Translations under genes and position numbers: made by a program
NCBI RefSeq assembly: GCF_000023225.1
Contig: NC_013173.1
Coordinates: 684,501-748,500, forward strand
Direction: 5' to 3'
Source: Desulfomicrobium baculatum DSM 4028
GTDB taxonomy: Bacteria > Desulfobacterota > Desulfovibrionia > Desulfovibrionales > Desulfomicrobiaceae
Length of the DNA: 64,000 bases
Part shown: positions 17,797-27,849 of the stretch, one piece after another
Position numbering within the stretch: the stretch's first letter is position 1
Layout: the number at the start of each line of letters is the position of its first letter
Notes under the pieces: generated by a model
Database searches by the model: none
The model's input: the letters and a program-made list of their open reading frames with translations, nothing else
What the model was told of the DNA's origin: nothing

Positions 17797-19100
17797 GAAG
17801 TCTCTCTTGCGGGTTTGATACCGGAAATGGTCATGGTCGTGCCTTGGCCCCGTATGGACCGGGCGCTTATCTTCCAACCATGAGCCTCGACCACGCGTTT
17901 GACAATGGCCAGTCCCAGTCCGTGCCCGGTGGCCGAGCCGCTGACGTAGGGCTTGAAGATGTCCGGGAGCAGTTCGGCGGGGATGCCGCGCCCCTGATCC
18001 TCCACGCAGAGTTCCATCCTGCGCCCCTGCCTGCCGAGCACTATTCGTACGGTCGTGCCTGCCGCCGAGGCGTGCAGGCTGTTTAAAAGCAGATTGACCA
18101 GCACCTGGCGCAGCATGACTTCGTCGGCGTAGATGCTGGTGGCCTTGACCTGGCTCAGAAGCTCGACTCCGCCGGCTTCGAAGTCGGGGCCGAGGATGTG
18201 GGCAACTTCATGGCAGAGTCTGTCGATGCGTACGGGCGCGAGGCTGGGCTTGCGCTGACGGGCGAAGTTCATAAAATTGCCCAGCCGCGACGAGGCCTTG
18301 TCCACCTCGTCCATGATGTATCCGAGCATGGCCCGGCTTTCGGCCGGGATATCGTGCCTGGCCTCGATCTGCTGGGCCATGCCCATGATGATGCCGAGCG
18401 GGTTCTTGGTCTCGTGGGCCAGCCCTGCGGCGGCCAGGCCGAGTTCTTCCAGATGGGCGCTGCGGATGCGCTCGGAGGCCAGTTCCCCGGCCAGGATGCG
18501 GCGGCGGATGCCCGTGATCCAGACGGCCGTGACGGCGAGGATGCAGACCAGGGCGGAGGCGAAGATGGGGGCCTGACGCTGCCAGAACCAGGAAGAGGTG
18601 AAATTTTCCGTGCTGCTGCGAAAACCCAGGTACATGACCGGGTTGCTGCGTGGCCACAGGCCAAGGCCGAGGTTGATCGATTCGAGCGCCTCGGTCCAGT
18701 TGGCGGGGATATGGGAGGGTTGCAGGGGGGACCACATGACAAACAGGTCGTCCGTTTGAATTTCGCCCCGGGTGCTGTTGGTCATCAGAAACTCCGGCAT
18801 CGTCCCGGTCTGGACCAGACGACCGTGGCGGCCCTGGACCACGACAAAGAGGGTGCGCGAACCGCGGATGACGCTTGAGAGCACCGTCTCGATCTGTTTC
18901 CAGTCGGTCAGTTCTCCGTTGCTCATGGACGCGATGACCGCGTTCAGGGTGGCGAAGCTGTCCTGGGCGCGTTGGCGGCGCCAATCCATGGAGCGCTCGG
19001 AATATCCCTGCCAGGACCATAAGATCCAGACGCCAAGAGCCATGATCAGCCCCATGGCCGTCATGAGCGGGATGCGGTACAGGCGCGTGTCGTGTTTCAT
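17793..19100 (-). CDS. Membrane sensor histidine kinase (NtrB/ZraS-like)
   Basis: A 435-residue kinase. Membrane segments lie near residues 10-30 and 170-190, bracketing a periplasmic sensor domain of about 140 residues that I do not recognise. Then come the phospho-acceptor helix (GLAAAGLAHETKNPLGII, near residue 220) and a C-terminal ATPase domain with N, G1 (VEDQGRGIP) and G2 (GHGLGLAIV) boxes. AAGGAGG precedes the ATG. It lies 46 bases after the ABC ATPase gene on the same strand, so co-transcription is possible. Confidence 0.92.
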   Translation of the reverse strand: MKHDTRLYRIPLMTAMGLIMALGVWILWSWQGYSERSMDWRRQRAQDSFATLNAVIASMSNGELTDWKQIETVLSSVIRGSRTLFVVVQGRHGRLVQTGTMPEFLMTNSTRGEIQTDDLFVMWSPLQPSHIPANWTEALESINLGLGLWPRSNPVMYLGFRSSTENFTSSWFWQRQAPIFASALVCILAVTAVWITGIRRRILAGELASERIRSAHLEELGLAAAGLAHETKNPLGIIMGMAQQIEARHDIPAESRAMLGYIMDEVDKASSRLGNFMNFARQRKPSLAPVRIDRLCHEVAHILGPDFEAGGVELLSQVKATSIYADEVMLRQVLVNLLLNSLHASAAGTTVRIVLGRQGRRMELCVEDQGRGIPAELLPDIFKPYVSGSATGHGLGLAIVKRVVEAHGWKISARSIRGQGTTMTISGIKPARETS

Positions 19101-19146
19101 TTTTCCTCCTTGCCGGTTTATGACATAGCAAAGAGTGTGCTGAAGA

Positions 19147-19938
19147 TCAGCCCAGCAGCATCCGGTCCGAAACTTCCGCGTCCGCCTGGCTCTGGAACTT
19201 GTCCAGCAGGTCCTCCACGGTCAGCCCCGCCTTTTCCTTTCCGCGCACGTCGAAGATGATGCGGCCCCGGTGCATCATGATCAGCCGGTTGCCGAGGGTC
19301 AGCGCCTGATGCATGTTGTGGGTGACCATGAGCGTGGTCAGGCCGTGCTCGGTGACGATGTTTCGGGTCAGCTCCAGGATCTGGCTTGCGGTCTTGGGAT
19401 CAAGGGCCGCGGTATGTTCGTCCAAGAGCAGCAGTTCCGGTCGAACTAGAGTGGCCATGACCATGGTCAAGGCCTGGCGCTGTCCGCCGGAGAGGAGGCC
19501 CGCCCGGTCCTGGAGGCGGTCTTCAAGCCCAAGCCCAAGGGGGCGCAGGAGCAGGCGAAAGGCCTCCTTGTCGGCCGCCTTGACGCCCCGGGACAGGCCG
19601 CGCCGCTGTCCGCGTTTCTGGGCCAGGGCCAGGTTCTGGGCAATGGAGCCGCTCCCGCAGGTGCCCATCAACGGGTCCTGGAAGACCCGGCCGATGAAGC
19701 GGGCGCGCTTGTGTTCGGGCCAGCGGGTCACGTCGGTTTCGGCCATGGCGATGCTCCCGGAGTCCAGGGAGTGGGTTCCGGCCAGACAGGACAGAAAGGT
19801 CGATTTGCCCGCGCCGTTGGAGCCGATGATGGTGACGAAGTCGCCCTGCTCGATGTCGATGGACAGGTCCCGAAGGCTGTGCACTTCGTTCACGCTGCCG
19901 CGGTGAAAATACTTGTTGATGGCGTGGACGCGGATCAT
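19147..19938 (-). CDS. ABC transporter ATP-binding protein (TrpZ/COG1101-like)
   Basis: A 263-residue ATPase with Walker A IGSNGAGKST near residues 38-47, signature LSGGQRQALTM, and Walker B LLLLDEHTAAL. The His in place of Pro after DE, and the general sequence, match the ATPase of the uncharacterised ABC importer family that includes proposed tryptophan/tyrosine transporters. It overlaps the permease gene by four bases. The usual substrate-binding protein gene is not nearby. Confidence 0.85.
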   Translation of the reverse strand: MIRVHAINKYFHRGSVNEVHSLRDLSIDIEQGDFVTIIGSNGAGKSTFLSCLAGTHSLDSGSIAMAETDVTRWPEHKRARFIGRVFQDPLMGTCGSGSIAQNLALAQKRGQRRGLSRGVKAADKEAFRLLLRPLGLGLEDRLQDRAGLLSGGQRQALTMVMATLVRPELLLLDEHTAALDPKTASQILELTRNIVTEHGLTTLMVTHNMHQALTLGNRLIMMHRGRIIFDVRGKEKAGLTVEDLLDKFQSQADAEVSDRMLLG

Positions 19939-20819
19939 CGGGTGAACCTCTGCTTGAGCATGGGCGAGGTCAGGGCCACGATGACCAGAAAGGCGGTGAT
20001 CAGATTCAGGTCGCTGGGGGTGAAGGAAAAGCTGCCGAGCCTGGATCCCAGCGCCAGGGCGATGGCGGTGCGGTAGAGGATGGAACCGACGATGACCGCG
20101 ATGCAGGCCCTGGCGATGGTCGCCTTGCCGAAGACCGTTTCGCCGAGGATGACGGAGGCCAGTCCCGCGACAATGGTGCCCACGCCCATGTTCACGTCCG
20201 CCGCGCCCTGGTTCTGGGCGATGAGCGCACCGCTGAAGGCGACCAGAGCGTTGGAGAGGCCCACGCCGAAAATGATGACATTGTCCGTGTTCACGCCCTG
20301 CGAGGTGATCATCTGCCGGTTGTCGCCGGTGGCCAGCATGGCCTGCCCGTATTCGGTGTGCAGAAACCAGATCAGGCCGGTCGTGATGAGGGCTGCGACA
20401 ACGAAAAAGAACACGGGGGTGAGCTGATAGAGTGGCAGTCCCAGATTCTCGAGGTCCGTCAGCACCGACGGCGTGCCGAGAAGCGCCACATTGGGACCGC
20501 CCATGATCCTGATATTGATGGAATAAAGTGAGATCATGGTCAGGATGGAGGCCAAGAGGTGCAGAATTTTGAGCTTGGTGTTCAGGATCGCGGTCACCGC
20601 TCCGGCCAGAAATCCTGCCATCGAGGCCAGCAAAAGGGCCAGGTACGGGCTGTGCCCGGCGGTGATGGTCACGGCGCTGACCGAAGCCCCCAGCGGCAGG
20701 CTGCCGTCCACGGTCAGATCCGGAAAGTCGAGGATGCGAAAGGTCAGGTACACCCCGAGGGCCATGATGCCGTATAAAAAACCCTGTTCCAGGGCTCCGA
20801 GAAAGGCGTAGAGGGTCAT
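19935..20819 (-). CDS. ABC transporter permease (TrpY/COG4120-like)
   Basis: A 294-residue inner-membrane permease with about eight to nine hydrophobic segments. The N-terminal EQGFLYGIMALGVYLTFRIL and LDFPDLTVDGSLPLGASVSA motifs are characteristic of the COG4120 permease family. ATG 20819 starts at the conserved N-terminus (MTLYAFLGALEQG); the frame is open 39 codons farther upstream, with no clear ribosome site at either place. Substrate is unknown: an amino acid is inferred from family only. Confidence 0.83.
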   Translation of the reverse strand: MTLYAFLGALEQGFLYGIMALGVYLTFRILDFPDLTVDGSLPLGASVSAVTITAGHSPYLALLLASMAGFLAGAVTAILNTKLKILHLLASILTMISLYSINIRIMGGPNVALLGTPSVLTDLENLGLPLYQLTPVFFFVVAALITTGLIWFLHTEYGQAMLATGDNRQMITSQGVNTDNVIIFGVGLSNALVAFSGALIAQNQGAADVNMGVGTIVAGLASVILGETVFGKATIARACIAVIVGSILYRTAIALALGSRLGSFSFTPSDLNLITAFLVIVALTSPMLKQRFTR

Positions 20820-20939
20820 GTTGTGTTGGTGCTGGATGTGGATGGAAAAGGGCGTCGTCTGCCCGATGTGCGGGACATACATGGGGCCGGGGGGAAGGAC
20901 AAGCCTGCGGCTGCGTCCCGGTCTCGGCCTGTGCAAGGC

Positions 20940-22904
20940 TCAGTCGTAGCGGGTACTGATCTTCATGAACTCATGCCGAGACTGTTCGAATGCGTCGACC
21001 ACATCCGGGTCGAAATGGGAGCCGCGCCCATCCAGGATGATTTGACAGGCCTCTTCATGCGTCATGGCGTCCTTGTAGACGCGTTTTGTGACCAGCGCGT
21101 CATAGACGTCGGCCAGCGCCATGAGCCTGCCTCCAAGAGGGATGTCCTCTCCTTTGAGCCCCTGGGGATAACCGCTGCCGTCCCATTTTTCATGGTGGGA
21201 GAGGGCGATTTCCCGCGCCAGGCCGAGGAAGGAACGGTCGCCGCTGTCCGTGCTCTGGCGTTCCGCCTCGGCCAGGGTTTCGGCCCCAAGGACAGTGTGG
21301 CGCTGCATCTCCGTGAACTCTTCGCGGGTCAGCATGCCCGGCTTGAGCAGGATGCTGTCGGCGATGCCGACCTTGCCGATATCGTGCAGGGGGGCGGATT
21401 TGTAGAGCAGTTCGATGGTCTCCCGGTCGAGATGCTTTTTGAATTTTGTTTTCCTGGCCAGGACGCTGGCGAGAACGAGGATATACTCGCGAGTGCGCCG
21501 GATGTGCCCTCCGGTTTCGGGGTCGCGGGTTTCGGCCAGCGCGGTGAGGCTCATGATGGTGGCGTCTTGGGCGTGCAGCAGTTGTTGGCTGCGGATGCGC
21601 AGTTCACGCTCCTCCATGCCGTATTTGACGAGGCTTAAAAGAGCCATGTTGCCGAGCAGGATTATTTCCGTGGACAAGGGTGAAATCCAGTAGCCGGGTC
21701 CGTTCAGCAGCCAGAGGCTGGCGCTCCACACCCCGGTCGCTCCCAGGACCAGACCGGCCGCGCAGGCCAAGGGACCGGCGGACATCATCAGCAAGCTCGA
21801 CAGGAGGCCGACTAGCACGATGGCGCATGCTTCCGCCCCGATGGCCCAGGCCGGGCGGATCAGGGTGTCTTTCTGGAGCAGGTTGTCGAGCAGGGTGGCG
21901 TGGACCTCTATGCCCGGAAAGACGCGGTCCACGGGGGTCGGATGATTGTCGCCAAGCCCTGAGGCGGTGGGGCCGACAATGGCCACGCGACCATGTAAAT
22001 CGGGCAGGGGGGCGCTGAGGATATCGGTCGCGGAGTACGTGGTGAAGGTGCCGCTGGGGCCGCGATATCTGAGCAGCACATTGCCCTGGGCGTCGATGTG
22101 CGTACGCTTGCGTCCAAACTGCACGAAGCCGCCGTCGGCGTCCTGCCCCAGGCCAATGGCGGTTTCACCCCGGGTCATGACCGTGGCCAGGATCAGGCTT
22201 GGCAGCAGTTCGCCTGCGTGCAGCGCCATGAGCGGGGTCCGCCGGATGACTCCGTCGGAGTCGGGCAGGGCGTTGATGAAACCTGAATTTGTCGCGGCCG
22301 CGTTCAGGATCGTCAGGGGGCAGACGGCGTTCTCGGCCGCGTGCAGTGAAAACGCGGCAGATATGGTTTGTCCGGAGAGGATCGGATGAACGTTGCAGAA
22401 GGGTTCGTCGCTGCCGGTGGGGGTAAAGAGCAGTTTGTAACCCAGAACGGTCGGCATTTTTGCCAGCGCTTCTGCCAGCAGGTGGTCATGGTCCAGTCTG
22501 GTGCGAGGCAACCCTTCAAGATCAATTGAGAATCCCGTGTCTCGGCGCAGCTCTTCCTGGATCAGCAGCGGGGAGGTCCTGTCGCGTGCCGAGAGGATCA
22601 GGTCCAGGGTCACGATGTCTGCGCCGGCTTCATGCAGGCGGGTGATCAGGCGTGCCAGCACATGTCGCGGCCAGGGCCATTGCCCGAGATCGGCCAGGGA
22701 TTTGTCGTCGATGGCGATGAGCACGGGCACAGGGCTCGGGGGGCGCTGACGGCTTTGGGACAGCAGTACATCGTAGACCTTGCGCTCGAAATGGACGAGC
22801 AATTCCGGGCGTGCGACATGCAGGATCACGATGCAGATCGTGATGACGCATCCGGTGCCCAGCAGGCGAAGAATGTCCCGGCGGCGGTATCTGTGTCGCT
22901 TCAT
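20940..22904 (-). CDS. CHASE2 sensor / HD-GYP phosphodiesterase
   Basis: A 654-residue membrane protein. After one N-terminal membrane helix (about residues 12-32) comes a periplasmic CHASE2 domain (VPVLIAIDDKSLADLGQWPW onward). Two or three helices near 345-420 lead to a cytoplasmic HD-GYP domain with HDIGK and HHEKWDGSGYPQGL. HD-GYP proteins hydrolyse cyclic di-GMP; key histidines and aspartate are present. Most CHASE2 proteins carry cyclase or kinase outputs, so the HD-GYP output is notable. It is the third gene of a FecR - OmpA - CHASE2 set. Confidence 0.9.
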   Translation of the reverse strand: MKRHRYRRRDILRLLGTGCVITICIVILHVARPELLVHFERKVYDVLLSQSRQRPPSPVPVLIAIDDKSLADLGQWPWPRHVLARLITRLHEAGADIVTLDLILSARDRTSPLLIQEELRRDTGFSIDLEGLPRTRLDHDHLLAEALAKMPTVLGYKLLFTPTGSDEPFCNVHPILSGQTISAAFSLHAAENAVCPLTILNAAATNSGFINALPDSDGVIRRTPLMALHAGELLPSLILATVMTRGETAIGLGQDADGGFVQFGRKRTHIDAQGNVLLRYRGPSGTFTTYSATDILSAPLPDLHGRVAIVGPTASGLGDNHPTPVDRVFPGIEVHATLLDNLLQKDTLIRPAWAIGAEACAIVLVGLLSSLLMMSAGPLACAAGLVLGATGVWSASLWLLNGPGYWISPLSTEIILLGNMALLSLVKYGMEERELRIRSQQLLHAQDATIMSLTALAETRDPETGGHIRRTREYILVLASVLARKTKFKKHLDRETIELLYKSAPLHDIGKVGIADSILLKPGMLTREEFTEMQRHTVLGAETLAEAERQSTDSGDRSFLGLAREIALSHHEKWDGSGYPQGLKGEDIPLGGRLMALADVYDALVTKRVYKDAMTHEEACQIILDGRGSHFDPDVVDAFEQSRHEFMKISTRYD

Positions 22905-22930
22905 GTGTTGATGCCTGGACGCGCGGGTGG

Positions 22931-23527
22931 TCAGCGGACCAGCACCTCCACGCGGCGGTTCCTCGGTTCGGGGGTATCGTCGGCGGTGGGGATGAGGAGG
23001 TTGCCCTCACCATGGGAAAAGACCTGCATGATGGACGGGTCGATACCTTCTTTGATCAGGATGTCCCGCGCGCCCTCCGCCCGTTCCAGGGAAAGGCGGG
23101 CGTTGTCCTCGCGCTGCCCGATCGTGTCCGAGTGGCCGTTGATGCGTACATCGCGGGAATTTCGGCGGGTGATGGCTTCAATGATCATGGGCGGAACGGG
23201 TTTCGATTCGGCGGTCAGTTCCGATCTGCCGAATTCAAAATAGAGCAGAAAGGTCTCGGGAGGAGTGGGCATGGCCTGAAGAACCGGACCGTACTCGCGT
23301 TCAATCTTTTTTTGGTCAAGGGTGCGCAGGGCGTCCGGCGTGGCCGAGGAGTCGCTGACCCGTGTGCTGTGCCCGGCGGCGGACAGATGTTGCGTTCCGG
23401 CCGGAGTGCTGACCTGGACCTGTCCTACCGAGCCGTCAAGGTCTTCGAGCAGGACCACGGTTGTACCTTTGGTTGCGCAGCCGGCAAAGGCCAGGCAAAG
23501 GATGAGCAGAAGAATGCGTGCGATCAT
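22931..23527 (-). CDS. OmpA-family lipoprotein
   Basis: A 198-residue lipoprotein: the signal sequence ends in a lipobox (LAFAGC, Cys17). The C-terminal half is an OmpA-like peptidoglycan-binding domain (LLYFEFGRSELTAES, then INGHSDTIGQREDNARLSLERA and NRRVEVLVR). It probably tethers the outer membrane to the cell wall and reports to the CHASE2 protein encoded next. Its start overlaps the stop of the FecR gene (TAATG). Confidence 0.88.
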   Translation of the reverse strand: MIARILLLILCLAFAGCATKGTTVVLLEDLDGSVGQVQVSTPAGTQHLSAAGHSTRVSDSSATPDALRTLDQKKIEREYGPVLQAMPTPPETFLLYFEFGRSELTAESKPVPPMIIEAITRRNSRDVRINGHSDTIGQREDNARLSLERAEGARDILIKEGIDPSIMQVFSHGEGNLLIPTADDTPEPRNRRVEVLVR

Positions 23528-23967
23528 TATTCCACCACCCGGACCAGAAAGCGCGTGCCGTGCACGGCGATGACCGCGTCCGGGGTTTCGATGTGAACTT
23601 TTTCGGGGGCAAGGCGGCCGATGACCCCGGACATATAGGCAAAAGAGCCTTTGAGCAGACGTATGGCGATGGAAAATTTTTCTTCCTGGGGCGCAAAGGC
23701 GAAGTCGCTCAGTTCGAGACGGCTGTTTGGACCAAGGGAGATGACCGTGTCGTCTTCCAGCATGATTCCGAGCGTGCTTTGATCGGAGGTGGTGACAGTG
23801 TCGCTTACATACAGGACGTCCCCAATCCCGGCCGCAATGACATCACCCGCGCGCAGTATTTGTCCGCTCCCTTCGGTGGTCTTGATGAAGCCCGCCACGT
23901 CTGGTTCCGCGTGGGCGGTGCCTGTGTGCAGAATGAAACTCAGGACGAGAAGCATGAAGAGATGCAT
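23527..23967 (-). CDS. FecR-domain periplasmic protein
   Basis: A 146-residue exported protein with a signal peptide (about residues 1-20, ending in AHA) and a single FecR domain (LYVSDTVTTSDQSTLGIMLE, then VHIETPDAVIAVHGTRFLV). Such small FecR proteins lack the anti-sigma part and commonly occur with OmpA and CHASE2 genes. Role probably structural or sensory in the periplasm. GGAGG precedes the ATG, and a good -35/-10 pair lies upstream. Confidence 0.85.
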   Translation of the reverse strand: MHLFMLLVLSFILHTGTAHAEPDVAGFIKTTEGSGQILRAGDVIAAGIGDVLYVSDTVTTSDQSTLGIMLEDDTVISLGPNSRLELSDFAFAPQEEKFSIAIRLLKGSFAYMSGVIGRLAPEKVHIETPDAVIAVHGTRFLVRVVE

Positions 23968-24006
23968 GTGTTTCCTCCGGGGGTGCAGGGTGTCAACAAT
24001 TCTTTA

Positions 24007-24035
24007 AACATATCCTACTCTTTGATATTGTTCAA
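24007..24035 (-). promoter_or_regulatory. Sigma-70-type promoter for the FecR-OmpA-CHASE2 genes
   Basis: Read on the minus strand: -35 TTGAAC (24035-24030), 17-base spacer, -10 TATGTT (24012-24007), about 40 bases upstream of the FecR start codon. Confidence 0.55.
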
Positions 24036-24039
24036 GCAA

Positions 24040-24438
24040 TGCGTGCAGGAGCGTGCGCGTCGTTGTCGCCGGGCGGTGATGATGACGGCTGATGGCCGAT
24101 GGCCGTGATGCCGCATTTCGCTGGTGAACGCTTGATTCTTGATCCTGCGCGTGCGCCGATTTTCAAGGCTGCGGGGCCGGCGGGCAGACTCCTTGCATTG
24201 ATTCCGCGCCGGGTCTAAAAACCTTGATCCGCGCGGGTTCTTGTCGCCGGAATCATCCGGCAGCCCGCAATTATTCCGTGGATGGTCGCGATAAAGCCAG
24301 CATAGGCATATTTGGTGGAACGCAGTGCCTATCCGGCGGGATTAAAGAGGATATTCCGCCGCTCAGACCTGCGTACTTTGACAGAAGCTCCACGCTTTGA
24401 GTAGGGCAGAGCCCAAATCATCCTTGACCGAGGTCTTC
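24040..24438. other. Intergenic region between the FecR cassette and recQ, no gene seen
   Basis: About 400 bases between divergent genes. No frame with a plausible ribosome site and protein-like composition stands out. A short hairpin, GCCGGA-ATCA-TCCGGC (24246-24261), has no T-run. TTGACA occurs at 24378-24383 but without a -10 match at normal spacing. The recQ promoter should be in here. Confidence 0.4.
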
Positions 24439-26685
24439 ATGCCCAAACCTTGTGATATTCTGCGTACGGTTTTTGGTTACGACGGGTTCGTCGGACCGCA
24501 GGAAGCCATTATCAAAACCCTGCTGGCCGGTCGCGACGCCGTGGTGCTCATGCCCACCGGCGGGGGAAAGTCCCTGTGCTACCAGATTCCGGCCCTGATC
24601 CGGCCCGGCACCGCAGTGGTCGTGTCGCCGCTCATCGCGCTCATGCGCGACCAGGTGCAGAGCCTGACCCAGAACGGGGTGCGCGCCGCCTATCTCAACT
24701 CCTCGCTTTCGGCGGCCGAGGCCCGTAGCGTGGAGGCCGAGCTGCTGGCCGGACGGCTGGACCTGATTTATGTCGCCCCGGAGCGACTGTTCCTGCCCGG
24801 TTTTCTGGAACAGCTCGGGCGCATCCCGCTGGCGCTTTTCGCCATTGACGAGGCGCACTGCGTGTCCCAATGGGGCCACGATTTTCGGCCGGAGTACACC
24901 CGCCTCGGGATGATTGCCGAGCGTTTTCCGGATGTGCCGCGTCTGGCCCTGACCGCAACGGCGGATGATTTGACCCGGGCGGACATCATCCGGCAGCTGC
25001 GTCTGGAATCGGCGCAGGTCTTTGCCTCGGGCTTTGACCGGCCGGGCATCCGCTATCTCGTCGCCCTGAAGGATCACCCGGAGCAGCAGCTCGCGAATTT
25101 CCTGCGCTCGCAGTCTCCCGGCGAGGCGGGCATCGTCTACCGCATGTCCCGCAAGAAGGTCGAGGCCACGGCCGCGAGCCTGTGCAAGCAGGGTTTTGCG
25201 GCCCTGCCCTATCATGCCGGGCTGGATCCGGCCACGCGCGAGCGCAACCAGGAGCGTTTCATGCGCGAGGACGGGGTGATCATGGTCGCCACCGTGGCTT
25301 TCGGCATGGGCGTGGACAAGCCCAACGTGCGTTTCGTGGTCCATCTCGATCCGCCCACCAGCCTTGAGGCCTATCATCAGGAGACGGGCCGCGCCGGGCG
25401 CGACGGTTTGCCCGCCGTGGCCCTCATGACCTACGGCCTGGGCGACATCGCCATGCTGCGCCGACTGGTGGCCATGGACGCGGGATCATCCCGTCTCCCC
25501 GTCGATATCGGAGAAGGGCGCGGCGAAAGCCGGGCGCGGCACGAGCGGCTCAAGCAGCAAAAACTGACCTCTCTCTTGGGGTACTGCGAGACCACCAACT
25601 GCCGGCGGCAGGTGCTGCTGCGCTATTTCGGGGAAGACCTGCCCCGGCCCTGCGGCAACTGCGACATCTGCCTGAATCCCGTTGAATCCTGGGACGGGAC
25701 GGTAGCGGCCCAGAAGGCTCTGTCCACCATTTACCGGGTCAAGGAAGGTTTTGGCGCAGGGCATCTGGCCGATGTGCTGGTCGGCAAGCAGACGCGGGCC
25801 GTTGAGCGCTGGAGCCATGAGACGGTCTCGACGTTCGGCATCGGCACGGAGCTCTCCCGGCCGGAGTGGCTGAGTGTCTACCGCCAACTGGTGGCTGCGG
25901 GTCTGGCCGACGTGGACATGGAGGGGTATGGAGCCTTGAAGCTCAATGCCCAAAGCTGGGAAGTCATGAAGGGCGGGCGGACTGTCGCGCTGCGCCGCGA
26001 CCCGGTCCCGGTGAAGGGGGGACAAAAGTCGCCTGTGTCCAAGGTGGCGGAGGTGTCCTCGCCCGAGGCCCGCGAACTCTGGGAAAGTCTGCGCGCATTG
26101 CGGCTGGAGATTTCCCGCGAACAGGGCGTGCCGCCCTACGCGGTTTTTTCGGATCGGACTCTTTTGGAGATGGTGCGCTACAGGCCGCGAGGCGTCGAGG
26201 ATCTGCTTGGCATCAGCGGGGTGGGGCGGATGAAGCTTACGGCCTATGGGGAGCGTTTTGCCGAGGTTCTGCAACGCCATGAGTCCGAACACGGCCGTCC
26301 GAATGACGTGCCGGATGCTCCCGCGCCGCGCGTGCAGAAGACAACGTCCGGGGCGCAGGTCCTGTCTGTCACGGAACAGACCAGCCTGGAGCTGTTTCGG
26401 GAAAACGGGACCGTCGAGGCGGTGGCCGGGGCCAGGGGGCTGAAGCCTGCCACCATTTACGGGCATCTGGTCAAGGCCATCGCCCAGGGACATGTCTCGG
26501 CGGCGGAGGTTACGGGGCTGACCCGCGGCCAACTCTCCCGCATCGAGGAGAGCATCGGGTCCATGCGGCTGCGCGGCGCGGCCTCTCTTGGCGCGGTGAT
26601 CGAGGCGCTTGACGGAGAGTTCAGCTTTGAAATCCTGCGTTGCGTCCAGGCCCAGATGCTGCGCGAGCACGCGGAGCAGGCATGA
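24439..26685 (+). CDS. recQ: ATP-dependent DNA helicase RecQ
   Basis: A 748-residue superfamily-2 helicase. Walker A is in [13 protein letters not shown] near residue 38 and the DEAH box in [20 protein letters not shown] near 134. The zinc-binding RQC region carries four cysteines (CETTNCRR then CGNCDIC) near 385-415, followed by an HRDC domain around 560-620. A C-terminal helix-turn-helix of the helicase-associated type is also present. ATG 24439 has GAGG five bases upstream; an in-frame TTG at 24397 is less likely. Its stop overlaps the cca start. Confidence 0.95.
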   Translation: MPKPCDILRTVFGYDGFVGPQEAIIKTLLAGRDAVVLMPTGGGKSLCYQIPALIRPGTAVVVSPLIALMRDQVQSLTQNGVRAAYLNSSLSAAEARSVEAELLAGRLDLIYVAPERLFLPGFLEQLGRIPLALFAIDEAHCVSQWGHDFRPEYTRLGMIAERFPDVPRLALTATADDLTRADIIRQLRLESAQVFASGFDRPGIRYLVALKDHPEQQLANFLRSQSPGEAGIVYRMSRKKVEATAASLCKQGFAALPYHAGLDPATRERNQERFMREDGVIMVATVAFGMGVDKPNVRFVVHLDPPTSLEAYHQETGRAGRDGLPAVALMTYGLGDIAMLRRLVAMDAGSSRLPVDIGEGRGESRARHERLKQQKLTSLLGYCETTNCRRQVLLRYFGEDLPRPCGNCDICLNPVESWDGTVAAQKALSTIYRVKEGFGAGHLADVLVGKQTRAVERWSHETVSTFGIGTELSRPEWLSVYRQLVAAGLADVDMEGYGALKLNAQSWEVMKGGRTVALRRDPVPVKGGQKSPVSKVAEVSSPEARELWESLRALRLEISREQGVPPYAVFSDRTLLEMVRYRPRGVEDLLGISGVGRMKLTAYGERFAEVLQRHESEHGRPNDVPDAPAPRVQKTTSGAQVLSVTEQTSLELFRENGTVEAVAGARGLKPATIYGHLVKAIAQGHVSAAEVTGLTRGQLSRIEESIGSMRLRGAASLGAVIEALDGEFSFEILRCVQAQMLREHAEQA

Positions 26686-27785
26686 AAATCTATCTTGTCG
26701 GCGGGGCCGTGCGTGATCAGGTGCGGGGCCAGGAACCCGTGGATCTTGATTTCGTGGCCATCGGCGGGGACGAAAGGGAACTGCGGCAACGGGTGCCGGG
26801 CCTGACCAGGGTCGGCCAGGGCATCCCGGTCTTTGTGCGCGGGTCCCGCCAGTACACCCTTTCGGATTTTTCGAGCATCGAGGACGATCTTTGTTCCCGT
26901 GATTTGACCATAAACGCCCTGGCCAGGGACGAGTCCGGCGAGATTGTGGCCCATCCCCGGGCGCTTTCGGACCTGCATGAAAAGATTCTGCGCCCCGTGG
27001 CCCCGGCCAATTTTCTGGCCGATCCCCTGCGGGCGATCCGCGCGGCCCGTTTTGCCGCTGCATTTCCCGATTTCGCGGTGCATGCGCAGCTCGTGGAGGC
27101 CATGCGCGGCGTCACGGTCGAAGCGCTCGCTCAGGTGGCGGCGGAAAGAGTCGGACAGGAGGTCTTGAAGGCCTGCGCCGCCTCTGTGCCGGGAAATTTT
27201 CTGCGCGTGCTGCAGGCCGGGGACAAGCTCGCGCCGTGGCTGGCCGAGTTCAGGGACGCGCACGCGATTCCGGCCGGTCCGCCCCGGTTTCACGATGCGA
27301 GCGTGCTGGAGCATACCGCCAGGGTCATGGACCGGTGCGCCGGAGACGGCCTTGGGGTCTGGATGGCGCTGTGCCACGACCTGGGCAAGACCGTGACGGC
27401 CCCCGAACTTCTGCCCCATCATCACGGGCACGAGGCGGTCGGTCCGGACATGGCCCAAAGCCTGGCTCGGCGCTTGCGTCTTCCGAACCGCCATGGCGCG
27501 GCCGGGCGTCTGGCCGCGCGCTGGCACATGGCCGCCGGATGTTATGACGGCCTAAAACCTTCGACGCGGGTGCGCCTGCTGCTGGAACTCGACAAGGCCG
27601 GGATAATGGAGAGTTTTTTTCGGATGGTGGCGGCGGACCAGGGCGGCGAGCAGCTGGAGCGGGCGCGGCGCGAACTGGAGCTGATCACGTCCGTGCGCCT
27701 GCCCGAGAAGCATCGTGATCTGGGGCCCAAAAGCGCGGAGATCCTTTTGATGATGCGTTGCGAGGCGCTTTCCGCCGAGTCCTGA
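26682..27785 (+). CDS. cca: CCA-adding tRNA nucleotidyltransferase
   Basis: A 367-residue class II nucleotidyltransferase of the E. coli Cca type. The head domain shows [11 protein letters not shown], the metal-binding DLDFVA pair, [11 protein letters not shown], and [12 protein letters not shown]-terminal HD region follows ([27 protein letters not shown]), which in relatives has phosphatase and phosphodiesterase activity. It adds or repairs the 3' CCA end of tRNAs. The start is within the recQ stop (ATGA). Confidence 0.94.
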   Translation: MKIYLVGGAVRDQVRGQEPVDLDFVAIGGDERELRQRVPGLTRVGQGIPVFVRGSRQYTLSDFSSIEDDLCSRDLTINALARDESGEIVAHPRALSDLHEKILRPVAPANFLADPLRAIRAARFAAAFPDFAVHAQLVEAMRGVTVEALAQVAAERVGQEVLKACAASVPGNFLRVLQAGDKLAPWLAEFRDAHAIPAGPPRFHDASVLEHTARVMDRCAGDGLGVWMALCHDLGKTVTAPELLPHHHGHEAVGPDMAQSLARRLRLPNRHGAAGRLAARWHMAAGCYDGLKPSTRVRLLLELDKAGIMESFFRMVAADQGGEQLERARRELELITSVRLPEKHRDLGPKSAEILLMMRCEALSAES

Positions 27786-27849
27786 AGGGGCTGGGCTGTG
27801 ACGGGACAGGATGGTCGGACATGCCGGGACGAGTCCCGCAGGAGGTTTT

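Noticed and set aside
24397-24438. Earlier TTG start for recQ
   Set aside because: No ribosome site before it, and the ATG at 24439 has GAGG five bases upstream and matches the family N-terminus.
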